Shown piece after piece: positions 23,670-37,121 of a DNA stretch of 64,000 nt. The notes beneath the pieces are model-generated. The model was given only the letters and a program-made list of their open reading frames with translations. It had not been told where the DNA came from and made no database searches. Made by a program: the position numbers and the translations under genes. Source of the DNA: Helichrysum umbraculigerum (Eukaryota; Streptophyta; Magnoliopsida; Asterales; Asteraceae); the NCBI GenBank assembly GCA_949592205.1, contig CATIUR010000005.1, forward strand, positions 137,661,277 through 137,725,276, in the 5' to 3' direction. Position 1 is the first letter of the stretch; each line of letters opens with the position of its first letter.

Positions 23670-24925
23670 GACTCGTCCAATAATAATAAAAGGAGATTGG
23701 GTGGAGAGAAGCCCAAAACGATAAAAAAATCCTAGGGCTTGTTTAAGTACTATTTCTTGTTATTACCTATTAGCATTTTCAGTGAAGACTTTATCACTTT
23801 ATTAGATGACTATTGACAAGCTAGAGCATTTTCAGTGAAGACTTTATCACTTTATTAAAGTTATTTATACAAAAAAAAAGTTTTTTAAAAGTTTTTACTA
23901 GGAACCTGTATTTTGCTTCGCAAACAATAAGAAGAAAAAAAATGGTGAGTAGGGTTCTAAAGAGTGAAAATAGTGAGGTGGGGCAAAGATGAAGAAGAGA
24001 AACAAAATATATTTTAAAAAGAGATGAGTGATGTTGTTTGGAAATATTATCAAAAATAAATGGCGATTAGGGTTATAAAGAGCAACATAGTAGTTTTTTG
24101 CTTTTTTGTATATAAAAAAATAGTTTCAACTTAAGCAAAATCTTTTTAAACCTAAAATATTGATTTAACCCTTCAATAACCATCCTGCAACAACGTTGCT
24201 AGCAATTGAAGTTGCTACCAATTAAACTAGCTGCCATCCTTAATTATTGCTTTGTGGAAACAACATAAAATATTAAAATGGGTTTAGCATATATGTCCCT
24301 TCTACAAATAGGTAGGTGATTGACAAGTAGCTTATTATGATTCCTTTGCATTGATGACCAATTCACTAATCTATTTTGAGCAAATTGACACTTAATCTCA
24401 TAGTTTGGCTTGAGTGGCAATTCTCAAATAGTCACGATCATAACCATATTAGTACTAGTAGATAATCAACATCATCGGATTAAGTCACTTCCTTATCATG
24501 CCAATTGTAAGTTTGTAAGCACTAGTTTTCTTTGTGTAACCCGATAAGTATACTAACCCGACCCGATTGAACCTAAACCCGAATGGACCCGAACCCGAAA
24601 ACCCGATTATTATAGGGTCGGGTTACGGGTTACCTTTTTTAAACTTTCAACCCGATTCGACCCGACCTTAATAGACCCGAAACCCGACAACCCGACCCTA
24701 TAACACCCCTACTTAAGCCCACATCTTTTGATTTGAAAAAGCCATTGGAAAGCTTCGTAATAATGTATAATTATGATACACATTTTTGTGGCTATGGTTC
24801 ACAAATTCACAGATTTATGTTATAGACAGGATTTATATCTCATGACCCATAACCATTTATTTCAATAACACCATTACACGCTTCTTATATGACTCAAATT
24901 TCTACACATAATCAAAGTTTAACTT

Positions 24926-26295
24926 AGAGTAAATTACATTGTCAGTCCCTACGGACCCAATCTTTGGGTCGGGTATTGTGTTGATTCAGTCCCTTAACCC
25001 GGTTTTTTGTTTCATTGCAAGTCCCCCATCCGTATGAGTTCAATTGAAATGACTAAATTACCCTTAAACTTTAAACTTTTTTAATTTCTAATATATGATC
25101 TATTTTTATATTTCACATGTCAAACCTTGATTAGTCCACTTTGTGAATGTGTTTTATTTAACTAATAAAAAAATTAGGCAAAGCCACAAAATGACAAAAT
25201 CAATCCATCTTCAAACTTTCACCTGTGCAAGGCTACACCCTTTCCCAAAGGGTGAATCTAAAGCCACCCCAAAAGTCTGCTCCTACCTCTGGCCCACTTT
25301 TTCAGTCTAGTTTTATTTAAGTTTGGTTCAGTTCAGTACAGAATCAGCTTCAGTTTTAGACTAAACAGGAGGTAGAAATTTAAAAAAAAAAAGGGGTATA
25401 CCTAGAAAGTAAAAAAAAAAAAGGTGTGCTAGGGGGTAGAAGATGGGAAAAAGGGTGGGCCAGGGGGTAGCTTTAATAGGACCCTTTCCCAAATTTTCAT
25501 GTTTCTCTATACGCACAACAAATCAAAGCAGCACAACAATTTACATGTTTCTTCACCTACAAGTCTTCAACGATTTTCCTTTTCTTCCCCATCAAACCAC
25601 GCACCTCCGGCGACTACCATTTTCGCCGGCAGCAAAGCAACCACACCTTCACCTCAACACTGCTAGAGATCCACAATTGCACCTTCAACTCTCTCTATCG
25701 GTGGTTAATTTCACGATCACAGTAGCCACGGTTGTCTTTTTCGGTAACGACTCCGGTGGTGGAATGAAGTGACCGATTGAGGTGGAGGTGTGCGCTGGAG
25801 AGCTAGCGCCCGTTTGCTAGCCGCTGAAAACCCGTCGCCACCTTAGCCCAGATCTGAAGGGCGAAGGCGGTTCTTCACGACGGTGGTTGTACAACAGCTT
25901 GATTCTTCTCTAATGATGATACATGAAGATGGTGCTTTCTTTTTGATCGGTTTGTGATCGATTTGGATATATGTATATTAATCTAAGAAATGAGAATGAA
26001 ATCAAAAGGAAAAAATTAAGGGGGTGTTTGGATTAGCTTAAATAAGCACTTATCTGCTTATTTGCTTATTTTAATAGCAGATAAGCAGATCCAAACACTT
26101 TTATGAAAACTGCTTATCTGTTTATTTACTAAGGAATAAGCACTTAAAAATAAGTAAGGGGTCACATATACTTATTTTTTAAGCACATAAGTGCTTATAA
26201 ATAAGCTAATCCAAACACCCCTTAAAAAATGTGCTTTCGTTTGCTGCTTTCCTTTCTGCAACTTTATATTTTGGGTATATCATATTTGTATTTTG

Positions 26296-26346
<51 letters not shown>

Positions 26347-26555
26347 CTTATTACGGAGTCGTTCATTATATTTTAAAGATAATATGAAAATGAAAAGAAA
26401 ATAAGTAAAAGACTATTGTACCCTTATTCTAATTGGAGGAGGGACTGCAATGAAATAGAATACCGGGTAGAAGGACTGAACCCGTACAATACCCTACCCG
26501 GGGATTGGGTCCGTAATATAGGGATAACCACATGACTGGCAATGTAATTTACTCT
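24926..26555. mobile_element. Large long-TIR element, unit 2 copy
   Basis: Same ends and interior as in unit 1, carried along by the tandem duplication and not by separate insertion. Confidence 0.6.
26020..26222. mobile_element. Tourist-like MITE, unit 2 copy
   Basis: Identical copy carried by the tandem duplication. Confidence 0.75.
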
Positions 26556-26768
26556 TTAATTAACTCAGCCAAGTATCGCTCAAACCCGTCCGGATATTGT
26601 CTAGATTATCCGGTAAACATCTGCACGAGTCCAGTTCTCGCGATTTGAATCCATCGGGGACATCCACTTTAAGAATCAAAGCCTCTTTACAATTCTAGTT
26701 GGTGGAGCCCATTTTACGTAGGAGGGGCTACCGCAAAATGTGCGAAGTAATGAAGTATAGTATACTAC

Positions 26769-26776
26769 TATAAATA
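26769..26776 (+). promoter_or_regulatory. TATA box, unit 2
   Basis: TATAAATA in the context ATACTACTATAAATAGTTTGG, the same as in unit 1. Confidence 0.7.
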
Positions 26777-26901
26777 GTTTGGAACGTGTAGAATTAAACA
26801 AAACAAAACAAAGAATTGTACGTAATGTTTCTACTTCTTGAGGTTACACAAATATATATATATATATATAGATGCATTGGTGTATCTACCTTCGAAGCAA
26901 A

Positions 26902-27069
26902 ATGGAGTTCAATGCCTCCTTTTTAACAATACTAGCAACTACTATTACGGTTATTATGGTACTAACTTTCCTACTTCAAATCTTCAACAAAAAGCGATCT
27001 AGAGATAGAAATCCGTCAGTGGATAAGATCAAGTCAAACAAATCTAAATTAAAAATGTATACGTATTAA
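26902..27069 (+). pseudogene. Truncated CYP82 exon 1, copy 2
   Basis: Same breakpoint and same chimeric tail as copy 1. The P450 part ends at 27015. The in-frame upstream ATG is at 26872. Confidence 0.92.
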
Positions 27070-28325
27070 GACTCGTCCAATAATAATAAAAGGAGATTGG
27101 GTGGAGAGAAGCCCAAAACGATAAAAAAATCCTAGGGCTTGTTTAAGTACTATTTCTTGTTATTACCTATTAGCATTTTCAGTGAAGACTTTATCACTTT
27201 ATTAGATGACTATTGACAAGCTAGAGCATTTTCAGTGAAGACTTTATCATTTTATTAAAGTTATTTATACAAAAAAAAAGTTTTTTAAAAGTTTTTACTA
27301 GGAACCTGTATTTTGCTTCGCAAACAATAAGAAGAAAAAAAATGGTGAGTAGGGTTCTAAAGAGTGAAAATAGTGAGGTGGGGCAAAGATGAAGAAGAGA
27401 AACAAAATATATTTTAAAAAGAGATGAGTGATGTTGTTTGGAAATATTATCAAAAATAAATGGCGATTAGGGTTATAAAGAGCAACATAGTAGTTTTTTG
27501 CTTTTTTGTATATAAAAAAATAGTTTCAACTTAAGCAAAATCTTTTTAAACCTAAAATATTGATTTAACCCTTCAATAACCATCCTGCAACAACGTTGCT
27601 AGCAATTGAAGTTGCTACCAATTAAACTAGCTGCCATCCTTAATTATTGCTTTGTGGAAACAACATAAAATATTAAAATGGGTTTAGCATATATGTCCCT
27701 TCTACAAATAGGTAGGTGATTGACAAGTAGCTTATTATGATTCCTTTGCATTGATGACCAATTCACTAATCTATTTTGAGCAAATTGACACTTAATCTCA
27801 TAGTTTGGCTTGAGTGGCAATTCTCAAATAGTCACGATCATAACCATATTAGTACTAGTAGATAATCAACATCATCGGATTAAGTCACTTCCTTATCATG
27901 CCAATTGTAAGTTTGTAAGCACTAGTTTTCTTTGTGTAACCCGATAAGTATACTAACCCGACCCGATTGAACCTAAACCCGAATGGACCCGAACCCGAAA
28001 ACCCGATTATTATAGGGTCGGGTTACGGGTTACCTTTTTTAAACTTTCAACCCGATTCGACCCGACCTTAATAGACCCGAAACCCGACAACCCGACCCTA
28101 TAACACCCCTACTTAAGCCCACATCTTTTGATTTGAAAAAGCCATTGGAAAGCTTCGTAATAATGTATAATTATGATACACATTTTTGTGGCTATGGTTC
28201 ACAAATTCACAGATTTATGTTATAGACAGGATTTATATCTCATGACCCATAACCATTTATTTCAATAACACCATTACACGCTTCTTATATGACTCAAATT
28301 TCTACACATAATCAAAGTTTAACTT

Positions 28326-29695
28326 AGAGTAAATTACATTGTCAGTCCCTACGGACCCAATCTTTGGGTCGGGTATTGTGTTGATTCAGTCCCTTAACCC
28401 GGTTTTTTGTTTCATTGCAAGTCCCCCATCCGTATGAGTTCAATTGAAATGACTAAATTACCCTTAAACTTTAAACTTTTTTAATTTCTAATATATGATC
28501 TATTTTTATATTTCACATGTCAAACCTTGATTAGTCCACTTTGTGAATGTGTTTTATTTAACTAATAAAAAAATTAGGCAAAGCCACAAAATGACAAAAT
28601 CAATCCATCTTCAAACTTTCACCTGTGCAAGGCTACACCCTTTCCCAAAGGGTGAATCTAAAGCCACCCCAAAAGTCTGCTCCTACCTCTGGCCCACTTT
28701 TTCAGTCTAGTTTTATTTAAGTTTGGTTCAGTTCAGTACAGAATCAGCTTCAGTTTTAGACTAAACAGGAGGTAGAAATTTAAAAAAAAAAAGGGGTATA
28801 CCTAGAAAGTAAAAAAAAAAAAGGTGTGCTAGGGGGTAGAAGATGGGAAAAAGGGTGGGCCAGGGGGTAGCTTTAATAGGACCCTTTCCCAAATTTTCAT
28901 GTTTCTCTATACGCACAACAAATCAAAGCAGCACAACAATTTACATGTTTCTTCACCTACAAGTCTTCAACGATTTTCCTTTTCTTCCCCATCAAACCAC
29001 GCACCTCCGGCGACTACCATTTTCGCCGGCAGCAAAGCAACCACACCTTCACCTCAACACTGCTAGAGATCCACAATTGCACCTTCAACTCTCTCTATCG
29101 GTGGTTAATTTCACGATCACAGTAGCCACGGTTGTCTTTTTCGGTAACGACTCCGGTGGTGGAATGAAGTGACCGATTGAGGTGGAGGTGTGCGCTGGAG
29201 AGCTAGCGCCCGTTTGCTAGCCGCTGAAAACCCGTCGCCACCTTAGCCCAGATCTGAAGGGCGAAGGCGGTTCTTCACGACGGTGGTTGTACAACAGCTT
29301 GATTCTTCTCTAATGATGATACATGAAGATGGTGCTTTCTTTTTGATCGGTTTGTGATCGATTTGGATATATGTATATTAATCTAAGAAATGAGAATGAA
29401 ATCAAAAGGAAAAAATTAAGGGGGTGTTTGGATTAGCTTAAATAAGCACTTATCTGCTTATTTGCTTATTTTAATAGCAGATAAGCAGATCCAAACACTT
29501 TTATGAAAACTGCTTATCTGTTTATTTACTAAGGAATAAGCACTTAAAAATAAGTAAGGGGTCACATATACTTATTTTTTAAGCACATAAGTGCTTATAA
29601 ATAAGCTAATCCAAACACCCCTTAAAAAATGTGCTTTCGTTTGCTGCTTTCCTTTCTGCAACTTTATATTTTGGGTATATCATATTTGTATTTTG

Positions 29696-29746
<51 letters not shown>

Positions 29747-29955
29747 CTTATTACGGAGTCGTTCATTATATTTTAAAGATAATATGAAAATGAAAAGAAA
29801 ATAAGTAAAAGACTATTGTACCCTTATTCTAATTGGAGGAGGGACTGCAATGAAATAGAATACCGGGTAGAAGGACTGAACCCGTACAATACCCTACCCG
29901 GGGATTGGGTCCGTAATATAGGGATAACCACATGACTGGCAATGTAATTTACTCT
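28326..29955. mobile_element. Large long-TIR element, unit 3 copy
   Basis: Duplicated with the unit; no differences noticed at the ends. Confidence 0.6.
29420..29622. mobile_element. Tourist-like MITE, unit 3 copy
   Basis: Identical copy carried by the tandem duplication. Confidence 0.75.
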
Positions 29956-30168
29956 TTAATTAACTCAGCCAAGTATCGCTCAAACCCGTCCGGATATTGT
30001 CTAGATTATCCGGTAAACATCTGCACGAGTCCAGTTCTCGCGATTTGAATCCATCGGGGACATCCACTTTAAGAATCAAAGCCTCTTTACAATTCTAGTT
30101 GGTGGAGCCCATTTTACGTAGGAGGGGCTACCGCAAAATGTGCGAAGTAATGAAGTATAGTATACTAC

Positions 30169-30176
30169 TATAAATA
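30169..30176 (+). promoter_or_regulatory. TATA box, unit 3
   Basis: TATAAATA in unchanged context. Confidence 0.7.
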
Positions 30177-30301
30177 GTTTGGAACGTGTAGAATTAAACA
30201 AAACAAAACAAAGAATTGTACGTAATGTTTCTACTTCTTGAGGTTACACAAATATATATATATATATATAGATGCATTGGTGTATCTACCTTCGAAGCAA
30301 A

Positions 30302-30469
30302 ATGGAGTTCAATGCCTCCTTTTTAACAATACTAGCAACTACTATTACGGTTATTATGGTACTAACTTTCCTACTTCAAATCTTCAACAAAAAGCGATCT
30401 AGAGATAGAAATCCGTCAGTGGATAAGATCAAGTCAAACAAATCTAAATTAAAAATGTATACGTATTAA
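30302..30469 (+). pseudogene. Truncated CYP82 exon 1, copy 3
   Basis: The P450 part ends at 30415. The upstream in-frame ATG is at 30272. Its translation is identical to copies 1 and 2. Confidence 0.92.
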
Positions 30470-31725
30470 GACTCGTCCAATAATAATAAAAGGAGATTGG
30501 GTGGAGAGAAGCCCAAAACGATAAAAAAATCCTAGGGCTTGTTTAAGTACTATTTCTTGTTATTACCTATTAGCATTTTCAGTGAAGACTTTATCACTTT
30601 ATTAGATGACTATTGACAAGCTAGAGCATTTTCAGTGAAGACTTTATCATTTTATTAAAGTTATTTATACAAAAAAAAAGTTTTTTAAAAGTTTTTACTA
30701 GGAACCTGTATTTTGCTTCGCAAACAATAAGAAGAAAAAAAATGGTGAGTAGGGTTCTAAAGAGTGAAAATAGTGAGGTGGGGCAAAGATGAAGAAGAGA
30801 AACAAAATATATTTTAAAAAGAGATGAGTGATGTTGTTTGGAAATATTATCAAAAATAAATGGCGATTAGGGTTATAAAGAGCAACATAGTAGTTTTTTG
30901 CTTTTTTGTATATAAAAAAATAGTTTCAACTTAAGCAAAATCTTTTTAAACCTAAAATATTGATTTAACCCTTCAATAACCATCCTGCAACAACGTTGCT
31001 AGCAATTGAAGTTGCTACCAATTAAACTAGCTGCCATCCTTAATTATTGCTTTGTGGAAACAACATAAAATATTAAAATGGGTTTAGCATATATGTCCCT
31101 TCTACAAATAGGTAGGTGATTGACAAGTAGCTTATTATGATTCCTTTGCATTGATGACCAATTCACTAATCTATTTTGAGCAAATTGACACTTAATCTCA
31201 TAGTTTGGCTTGAGTGGCAATTCTCAAATAGTCACGATCATAACCATATTAGTACTAGTAGATAATCAACATCATCGGATTAAGTCACTTCCTTATCATG
31301 CCAATTGTAAGTTTGTAAGCACTAGTTTTCTTTGTGTAACCCGATAAGTATACTAACCCGACCCGATTGAACCTAAACCCGAATGGACCCGAACCCGAAA
31401 ACCCGATTATTATAGGGTCGGGTTACGGGTTACCTTTTTTAAACTTTCAACCCGATTCGACCCGACCTTAATAGACCCGAAACCCGACAACCCGACCCTA
31501 TAACACCCCTACTTAAGCCCACATCTTTTGATTTGAAAAAGCCATTGGAAAGCTTCGTAATAATGTATAATTATGATACACATTTTTGTGGCTATGGTTC
31601 ACAAATTCACAGATTTATGTTATAGACAGGATTTATATCTCATGACCCATAACCATTTATTTCAATAACACCATTACACGCTTCTTATATGACTCAAATT
31701 TCTACACATAATCAAAGTTTAACTT

Positions 31726-33095
31726 AGAGTAAATTACATTGTCAGTCCCTACGGACCCAATCTTTGGGTCGGGTATTGTGTTGATTCAGTCCCTTAACCC
31801 GGTTTTTTGTTTCATTGCAAGTCCCCCATCCGTATGAGTTCAATTGAAATGACTAAATTACCCTTAAACTTTAAACTTTTTTAATTTCTAATATATGATC
31901 TATTTTTATATTTCACATGTCAAACCTTGATTAGTCCACTTTGTGAATGTGTTTTATTTAACTAATAAAAAAATTAGGCAAAGCCACAAAATGACAAAAT
32001 CAATCCATCTTCAAACTTTCACCTGTGCAAGGCTACACCCTTTCCCAAAGGGTGAATCTAAAGCCACCCCAAAAGTCTGCTCCTACCTCTGGCCCACTTT
32101 TTCAGTCTAGTTTTATTTAAGTTTGGTTCAGTTCAGTACAGAATCAGCTTCAGTTTTAGACTAAACAGGAGGTAGAAATTTAAAAAAAAAAAGGGGTATA
32201 CCTAGAAAGTAAAAAAAAAAAAGGTGTGCTAGGGGGTAGAAGATGGGAAAAAGGGTGGGCCAGGGGGTAGCTTTAATAGGACCCTTTCCCAAATTTTCAT
32301 GTTTCTCTATACGCACAACAAATCAAAGCAGCACAACAATTTACATGTTTCTTCACCTACAAGTCTTCAACGATTTTCCTTTTCTTCCCCATCAAACCAC
32401 GCACCTCCGGCGACTACCATTTTCGCCGGCAGCAAAGCAACCACACCTTCACCTCAACACTGCTAGAGATCCACAATTGCACCTTCAACTCTCTCTATCG
32501 GTGGTTAATTTCACGATCACAGTAGCCACGGTTGTCTTTTTCGGTAACGACTCCGGTGGTGGAATGAAGTGACCGATTGAGGTGGAGGTGTGCGCTGGAG
32601 AGCTAGCGCCCGTTTGCTAGCCGCTGAAAACCCGTCGCCACCTTAGCCCAGATCTGAAGGGCGAAGGCGGTTCTTCACGACGGTGGTTGTACAACAGCTT
32701 GATTCTTCTCTAATGATGATACATGAAGATGGTGCTTTCTTTTTGATCGGTTTGTGATCGATTTGGATATATGTATATTAATCTAAGAAATGAGAATGAA
32801 ATCAAAAGGAAAAAATTAAGGGGGTGTTTGGATTAGCTTAAATAAGCACTTATCTGCTTATTTGCTTATTTTAATAGCAGATAAGCAGATCCAAACACTT
32901 TTATGAAAACTGCTTATCTGTTTATTTACTAAGGAATAAGCACTTAAAAATAAGTAAGGGGTCACATATACTTATTTTTTAAGCACATAAGTGCTTATAA
33001 ATAAGCTAATCCAAACACCCCTTAAAAAATGTGCTTTCGTTTGCTGCTTTCCTTTCTGCAACTTTATATTTTGGGTATATCATATTTGTATTTTG

Positions 33096-33146
<51 letters not shown>

Positions 33147-33355
33147 CTTATTACGGAGTCGTTCATTATATTTTAAAGATAATATGAAAATGAAAAGAAA
33201 ATAAGTAAAAGACTATTGTACCCTTATTCTAATTGGAGGAGGGACTGCAATGAAATAGAATACCGGGTAGAAGGACTGAACCCGTACAATACCCTACCCG
33301 GGGATTGGGTCCGTAATATAAGGATAACCACATGACTGGCAATGTAATTTACTCT
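31726..33355. mobile_element. Large long-TIR element, unit 4 copy
   Basis: Duplicated with the unit; carries the private A at 33321 near its right end. Confidence 0.6.
32820..33022. mobile_element. Tourist-like MITE, unit 4 copy
   Basis: Identical copy carried by the tandem duplication. Confidence 0.75.
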
Positions 33356-33568
33356 TTAATTAACTCAGCCAAGTATCGCTCAAACCCGTCCGGATATTGT
33401 CTAGATTATCCGGTAAACATCTGCACGAGTCCAGTTCTCGCGATTTGAATCCATCGGGGACATCCACTTTAAGAATCAAAGCCTCTTTACAATTCTAGTT
33501 GGTGGAGCCCATTTTACGTAGGAGGGGCTACCGCAAAATGTGCGAAGTAATGAAGTATAGTATACTAC

Positions 33569-33576
33569 TATAAATA
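33569..33576 (+). promoter_or_regulatory. TATA box, unit 4
   Basis: TATAAATA in unchanged context. Confidence 0.7.
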
Positions 33577-33647
33577 GTTTGGAACGTGTAGAATTAAACA
33601 AAACAAAACAAAGAATTGTACGTAATGTTTCTACTTCTTGAGGTTAC

Positions 33648-33682
<35 letters not shown>

Positions 33683-33711
33683 TGCATTGGTGTATCTACC
33701 TTCGAAGCAAA

Positions 33712-33879
33712 ATGGAGTTCAATGCCTCCTTTTTAACAATACTAGCAACTACTATTACGGTTATTATGGTACTAACTTTCCTACTTCAAATCTTCAACAA
33801 AAAGCGATCTAGAGATAGAAATCCGTCAGTGGATAAGATCAAGTCAAACAAATCTAAATTAAAAATGTATACGTATTAA
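33712..33879 (+). pseudogene. Truncated CYP82 exon 1, copy 4
   Basis: The P450 part ends at 33825. The upstream in-frame ATG is at 33682. It is preceded by a (TA)n tract about 10 bp longer than in copies 1-3. Confidence 0.92.
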
Positions 33880-35135
33880 GACTCGTCCAATAATAATAAA
33901 AGGAGATTGGGTGGAGAGAAGCCCAAAACGATAAAAAAATCCTAGGGCTTGTTTAAGTACTATTTCTTGTTATTACCTATTAGCATTTTCAGTGAAGACT
34001 TTATCACTTTATTAGATGACTATTGACAAGCTAGAGCATTTTCAGTGAAGACTTTATCATTTTATTAAAGTTATTTATACAAAAAAAAAGTTTTTTAAAA
34101 GTTTTTACTAGGAACCTGTATTTTGCTTCGCAAACAATAAGAAGAAAAAAAATGGTGAGTAGGGTTCTAAAGAGTGAAAATAGTGAGGTGGGACAAAGAT
34201 GAAGAAGAGAAACAAAATATATTTTAAAAAGAGATGAGTGATGTTGTTTGGAAATATTATCAAAAATAAATGGCGATTAGGGTTATAAAGAGCAACATAG
34301 TAGTTTTTTGCTTTTTTGTATATAAAAAAATAGTTTCAACTTAAGCAAAATCTTTTTAAACCTAAAATATTGATTTAACCCTTCAATAACCATCCTGCAA
34401 CAACGTTGCTAGCAATTGAAGTTGCTACCAATTAAACTAGCTGCCATCCTTAATTATTGCTTTGTGGAAACAACATAAAATATTAAAATGGGTTTAGCAT
34501 ATATGTCCCTTCTACAAATAGGTAGGTGATTGACAAGTAGCTTATTATGATTCCTTTGCATTGATGACCAATTCACTAATCTATTTTGAGCAAATTGACA
34601 CTTAATCTCATAGTTTGGCTTGAGTGGCAATTCTCAAATAGTCACGATCATAACCATATTAGTACTAGTAGATAATCAACATCATCGGATTAAGTCACTT
34701 CCTTATCATGCCAATTGTAAGTTTGTAAGCACTAGTTTTCTTTGTGTAACCCGATAAGTATACTAACCCGACCCGATTGAACCTAAACCCGAATGGACCC
34801 GAACCCGAAAACCCGATTATTATAGGGTCGGGTTACGGGTTACCTTTTTTAAACTTTCAACCCGATTCGACCCGACCTTAATAGACCCGAAACCCGACAA
34901 CCCGACCCTATAACACCCCTACTTAAGCCCACATCTTTTGATTTGAAAAAGCCATTGGAAAGCTTCGTAATAATGTATAATTATGATACACATTTTTGTG
35001 GCTATGGTTCACAAATTCACAGATTTATGTTATAGACAGGATTTATATCTCATGACCCATAACCATTTATTTCAATAACACCATTACACGCTTCTTATAT
35101 GACTCAAATTTCTACACATAATCAAAGTTTAACTT

Positions 35136-36741
35136 AGAGTAAATTACATTGTCAGTCCCTACGGACCCAATCTTTGGGTCGGGTATTGTGTTGATTCAGT
35201 CCCTTTACCCGGTTTTTTGTTTCATTGCAAGTCCCCCATCCGTATGAGTTCAATTGAAATGACTAAATTACCCTTAAACTTTAAACTTTTTTAATTTCTA
35301 ATATATGATCTATTTTTATATTTCACATGTCAAACCTTGATTAGTCCACTTTGTGAATGTGTTTTATTTAACTAATAAAAAAATTAGGCAAAGCCACAAA
35401 ATGACAAAATCAATCCATCTTCAAACTTTCACCTGTGCAAGGCTACACCCTTTCCCAAAGGGTGAATCTAAAGCCACCCCAAAAGTCTGCTCCTACCTCT
35501 GGCCCACTTTTTCAGTCTAGTTTTATTTAAGTTTGGTTCAGTTCAGTACAGAATCAGCTTCAGTTTTAGACTAAACAGGAGGTAGAAATTTAAAAAAAAA
35601 AGGGTATACCTATAAAGTAAAAAAAAAAAGGTGTGCTAGGGGGTAGAAGATGGGAAAAAGGGTGGGCCAAGGGGTAGCTTTAATAGGACCCTTTCCCAAA
35701 TTTTCATGTTTCTCTATACGCACAACAAATCAAAGCAGCACAACAATTTACATGTTTCTTCACCTACAAGTCTTCAACGATTTTCCTTTTCTTCCCCATC
35801 AAACCACGCACCTCCGGCGACTACCATTTTCGCCGGCAGCAAAGCAACCACACCTTCACCTCAACACTGCTAGAGATCCACAATTGCACCTTCAACTCTC
35901 TCTATCGGTGGTTAATTTCACGATCACAGTAGCCACGGTTGTCTTTTTCGGTAACGACTCCGGTGGTGGAATGAAGTGACCGATTGAGGTGGAGGTGTGC
36001 GCTGGAGAGCTAGCGCCCGTTTGCTAGCCGCTGAAAACCCGTCGCCACCTTAGCCCATATCTGAAGGGCGAAGGCGGTTCTTCACGACGGTGGTTGTACA
36101 ACAGCTTGATTCTTCTCTAATGATGATACATGAAGATGGTGCTTTCTTTTTGATCGGTTTGTGATCGATTTGGATATATGTATATTAATCTAAGAAATGA
36201 GAATGAAATCAAAAGGAAAAAATTAAGGGGGTGTTTGGATTAGCTTAAATAAGCACTTATCTGCTTATTTGCTTATTTTAATAGCAGATAAGCAGATCCA
36301 AACACTTTTATGAAAACTGCTTATCTGTTTATTTACTAAGGAATAAGCACTTAAAAATAAGTAAGGGGTCACATATACTTATTTTTTAAGCACATAAGTG
36401 CTTATAAATAAGCTAATCCAAACACCCCCTAAAAAATGTGCTTTCGTTTGCTGCTTTCCTTTCTGCAACTTTATATTTTGGGTATATCATATTTGTATTT
36501 TGTATAATAATAATAATAATAATAATAATAATCTTATTACGGAGTCGTTCATTATATTTTAAAGATAATATGAAAATGAAAAGAAAATAAGTAAAAGACT
36601 ATTGTACCCTTATTCTAATTGGAGGAGGGACTGCAATGAAATAGAATACCGGGTAGAAGGACTGAACCCGTACAATACCCTACCCGGGGATTGGGTCCGT
36701 AATATAGGGATAACCACATGACTGGCAATGTAATTTACTCT
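35136..36741. mobile_element. Large long-TIR element, unit 5 copy
   Basis: This is the copy upstream of the intact gene. It is slightly shorter because of the (A)n and (TAA)n tracts and holds most of the unit-5-specific substitutions. Confidence 0.6.
36227..36429. mobile_element. Tourist-like MITE, unit 5 copy with the cleanest end
   Basis: Here the right end reads CCCCC followed by TAA. This exactly mirrors the left end GGGGG preceded by TAA and gives a clear 3-bp duplication. In units 1-4 the last C is T, so unit 5 retains the older state. Confidence 0.78.
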
Positions 36742-36954
36742 TTAATTAACTCAGCCAAGTATCGCTCAAACCCGTCCGGATATTGTCTAGATTATCCGGT
36801 AAACATCTGCACGAGTCCAGTTCTCGCGATTTGAATCCATCGGGGACATCCACTTTAAGAATCAAAGCCTCTTTACAATTCTAGTTGGTGGAGCCCATTT
36901 TACGTAGGAGGGGCTACCGCAAAATGTGCGAAGTAATGAAGTATAGTATACTAC

Positions 36955-36962
36955 TATAAATA
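36955..36962 (+). promoter_or_regulatory. TATA box of the complete CYP82 gene
   Basis: TATAAATA lies 160 bp before the start codon at 37122. The following base context differs from units 1-4 by one substitution (AGTTTGAAACG against AGTTTGGAACG). Confidence 0.72.
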
Positions 36963-37033
36963 GTTTGAAACGTGTAGAATTAAACAAAACAAAACAAAGA
37001 ATTGTACGTAATGTTTCTACTTCTTGAGGTTAC

Positions 37034-37036
<3 letters not shown>

Positions 37037-37084
<48 letters not shown>
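37037..37084. repeat. (TA)n in the CYP82 leader
   Basis: The tract is about 48 bp here, against about 20 bp in units 1-3 and about 30 bp in unit 4. It lies between the TATA box and the start codon, so it is probably transcribed. Confidence 0.9.
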
Positions 37085-37086
<2 letters not shown>

Positions 37087-37121
37087 TGCATTGGTGTATC
37101 TACCTTTAATAACGAAGCAAA

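Larger units (their letters stand above)
23616..27015 (+). repeat. Array unit 2
   Basis: 3400 bp, with C in the second TATCACTTTATT copy as in unit 1 and G at 23720 as in units 3-5. Confidence 0.95.
27016..30415 (+). repeat. Array unit 3
   Basis: 3400 bp, with the derived TATCATTTTATT shared with units 4 and 5. Confidence 0.95.
30416..33825 (+). repeat. Array unit 4
   Basis: 3410 bp, with a longer (TA)n before the exon and a private A at 33321 (AGGATAACC instead of GGGATAACC). Confidence 0.95.

Noticed and set aside
22788..33176. Frames ending in poly-asparagine (four units)
   Set aside because: They are translations of a (TAA)n microsatellite read as AAT, plus part of the Tourist-like MITE.
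22040..35979. Identical 109-aa frames starting MGKRVGQGVALIG in all five units
   Set aside because: They lie inside the long-TIR transposon, have no recognisable domain, and are repeated only because the whole unit is repeated.
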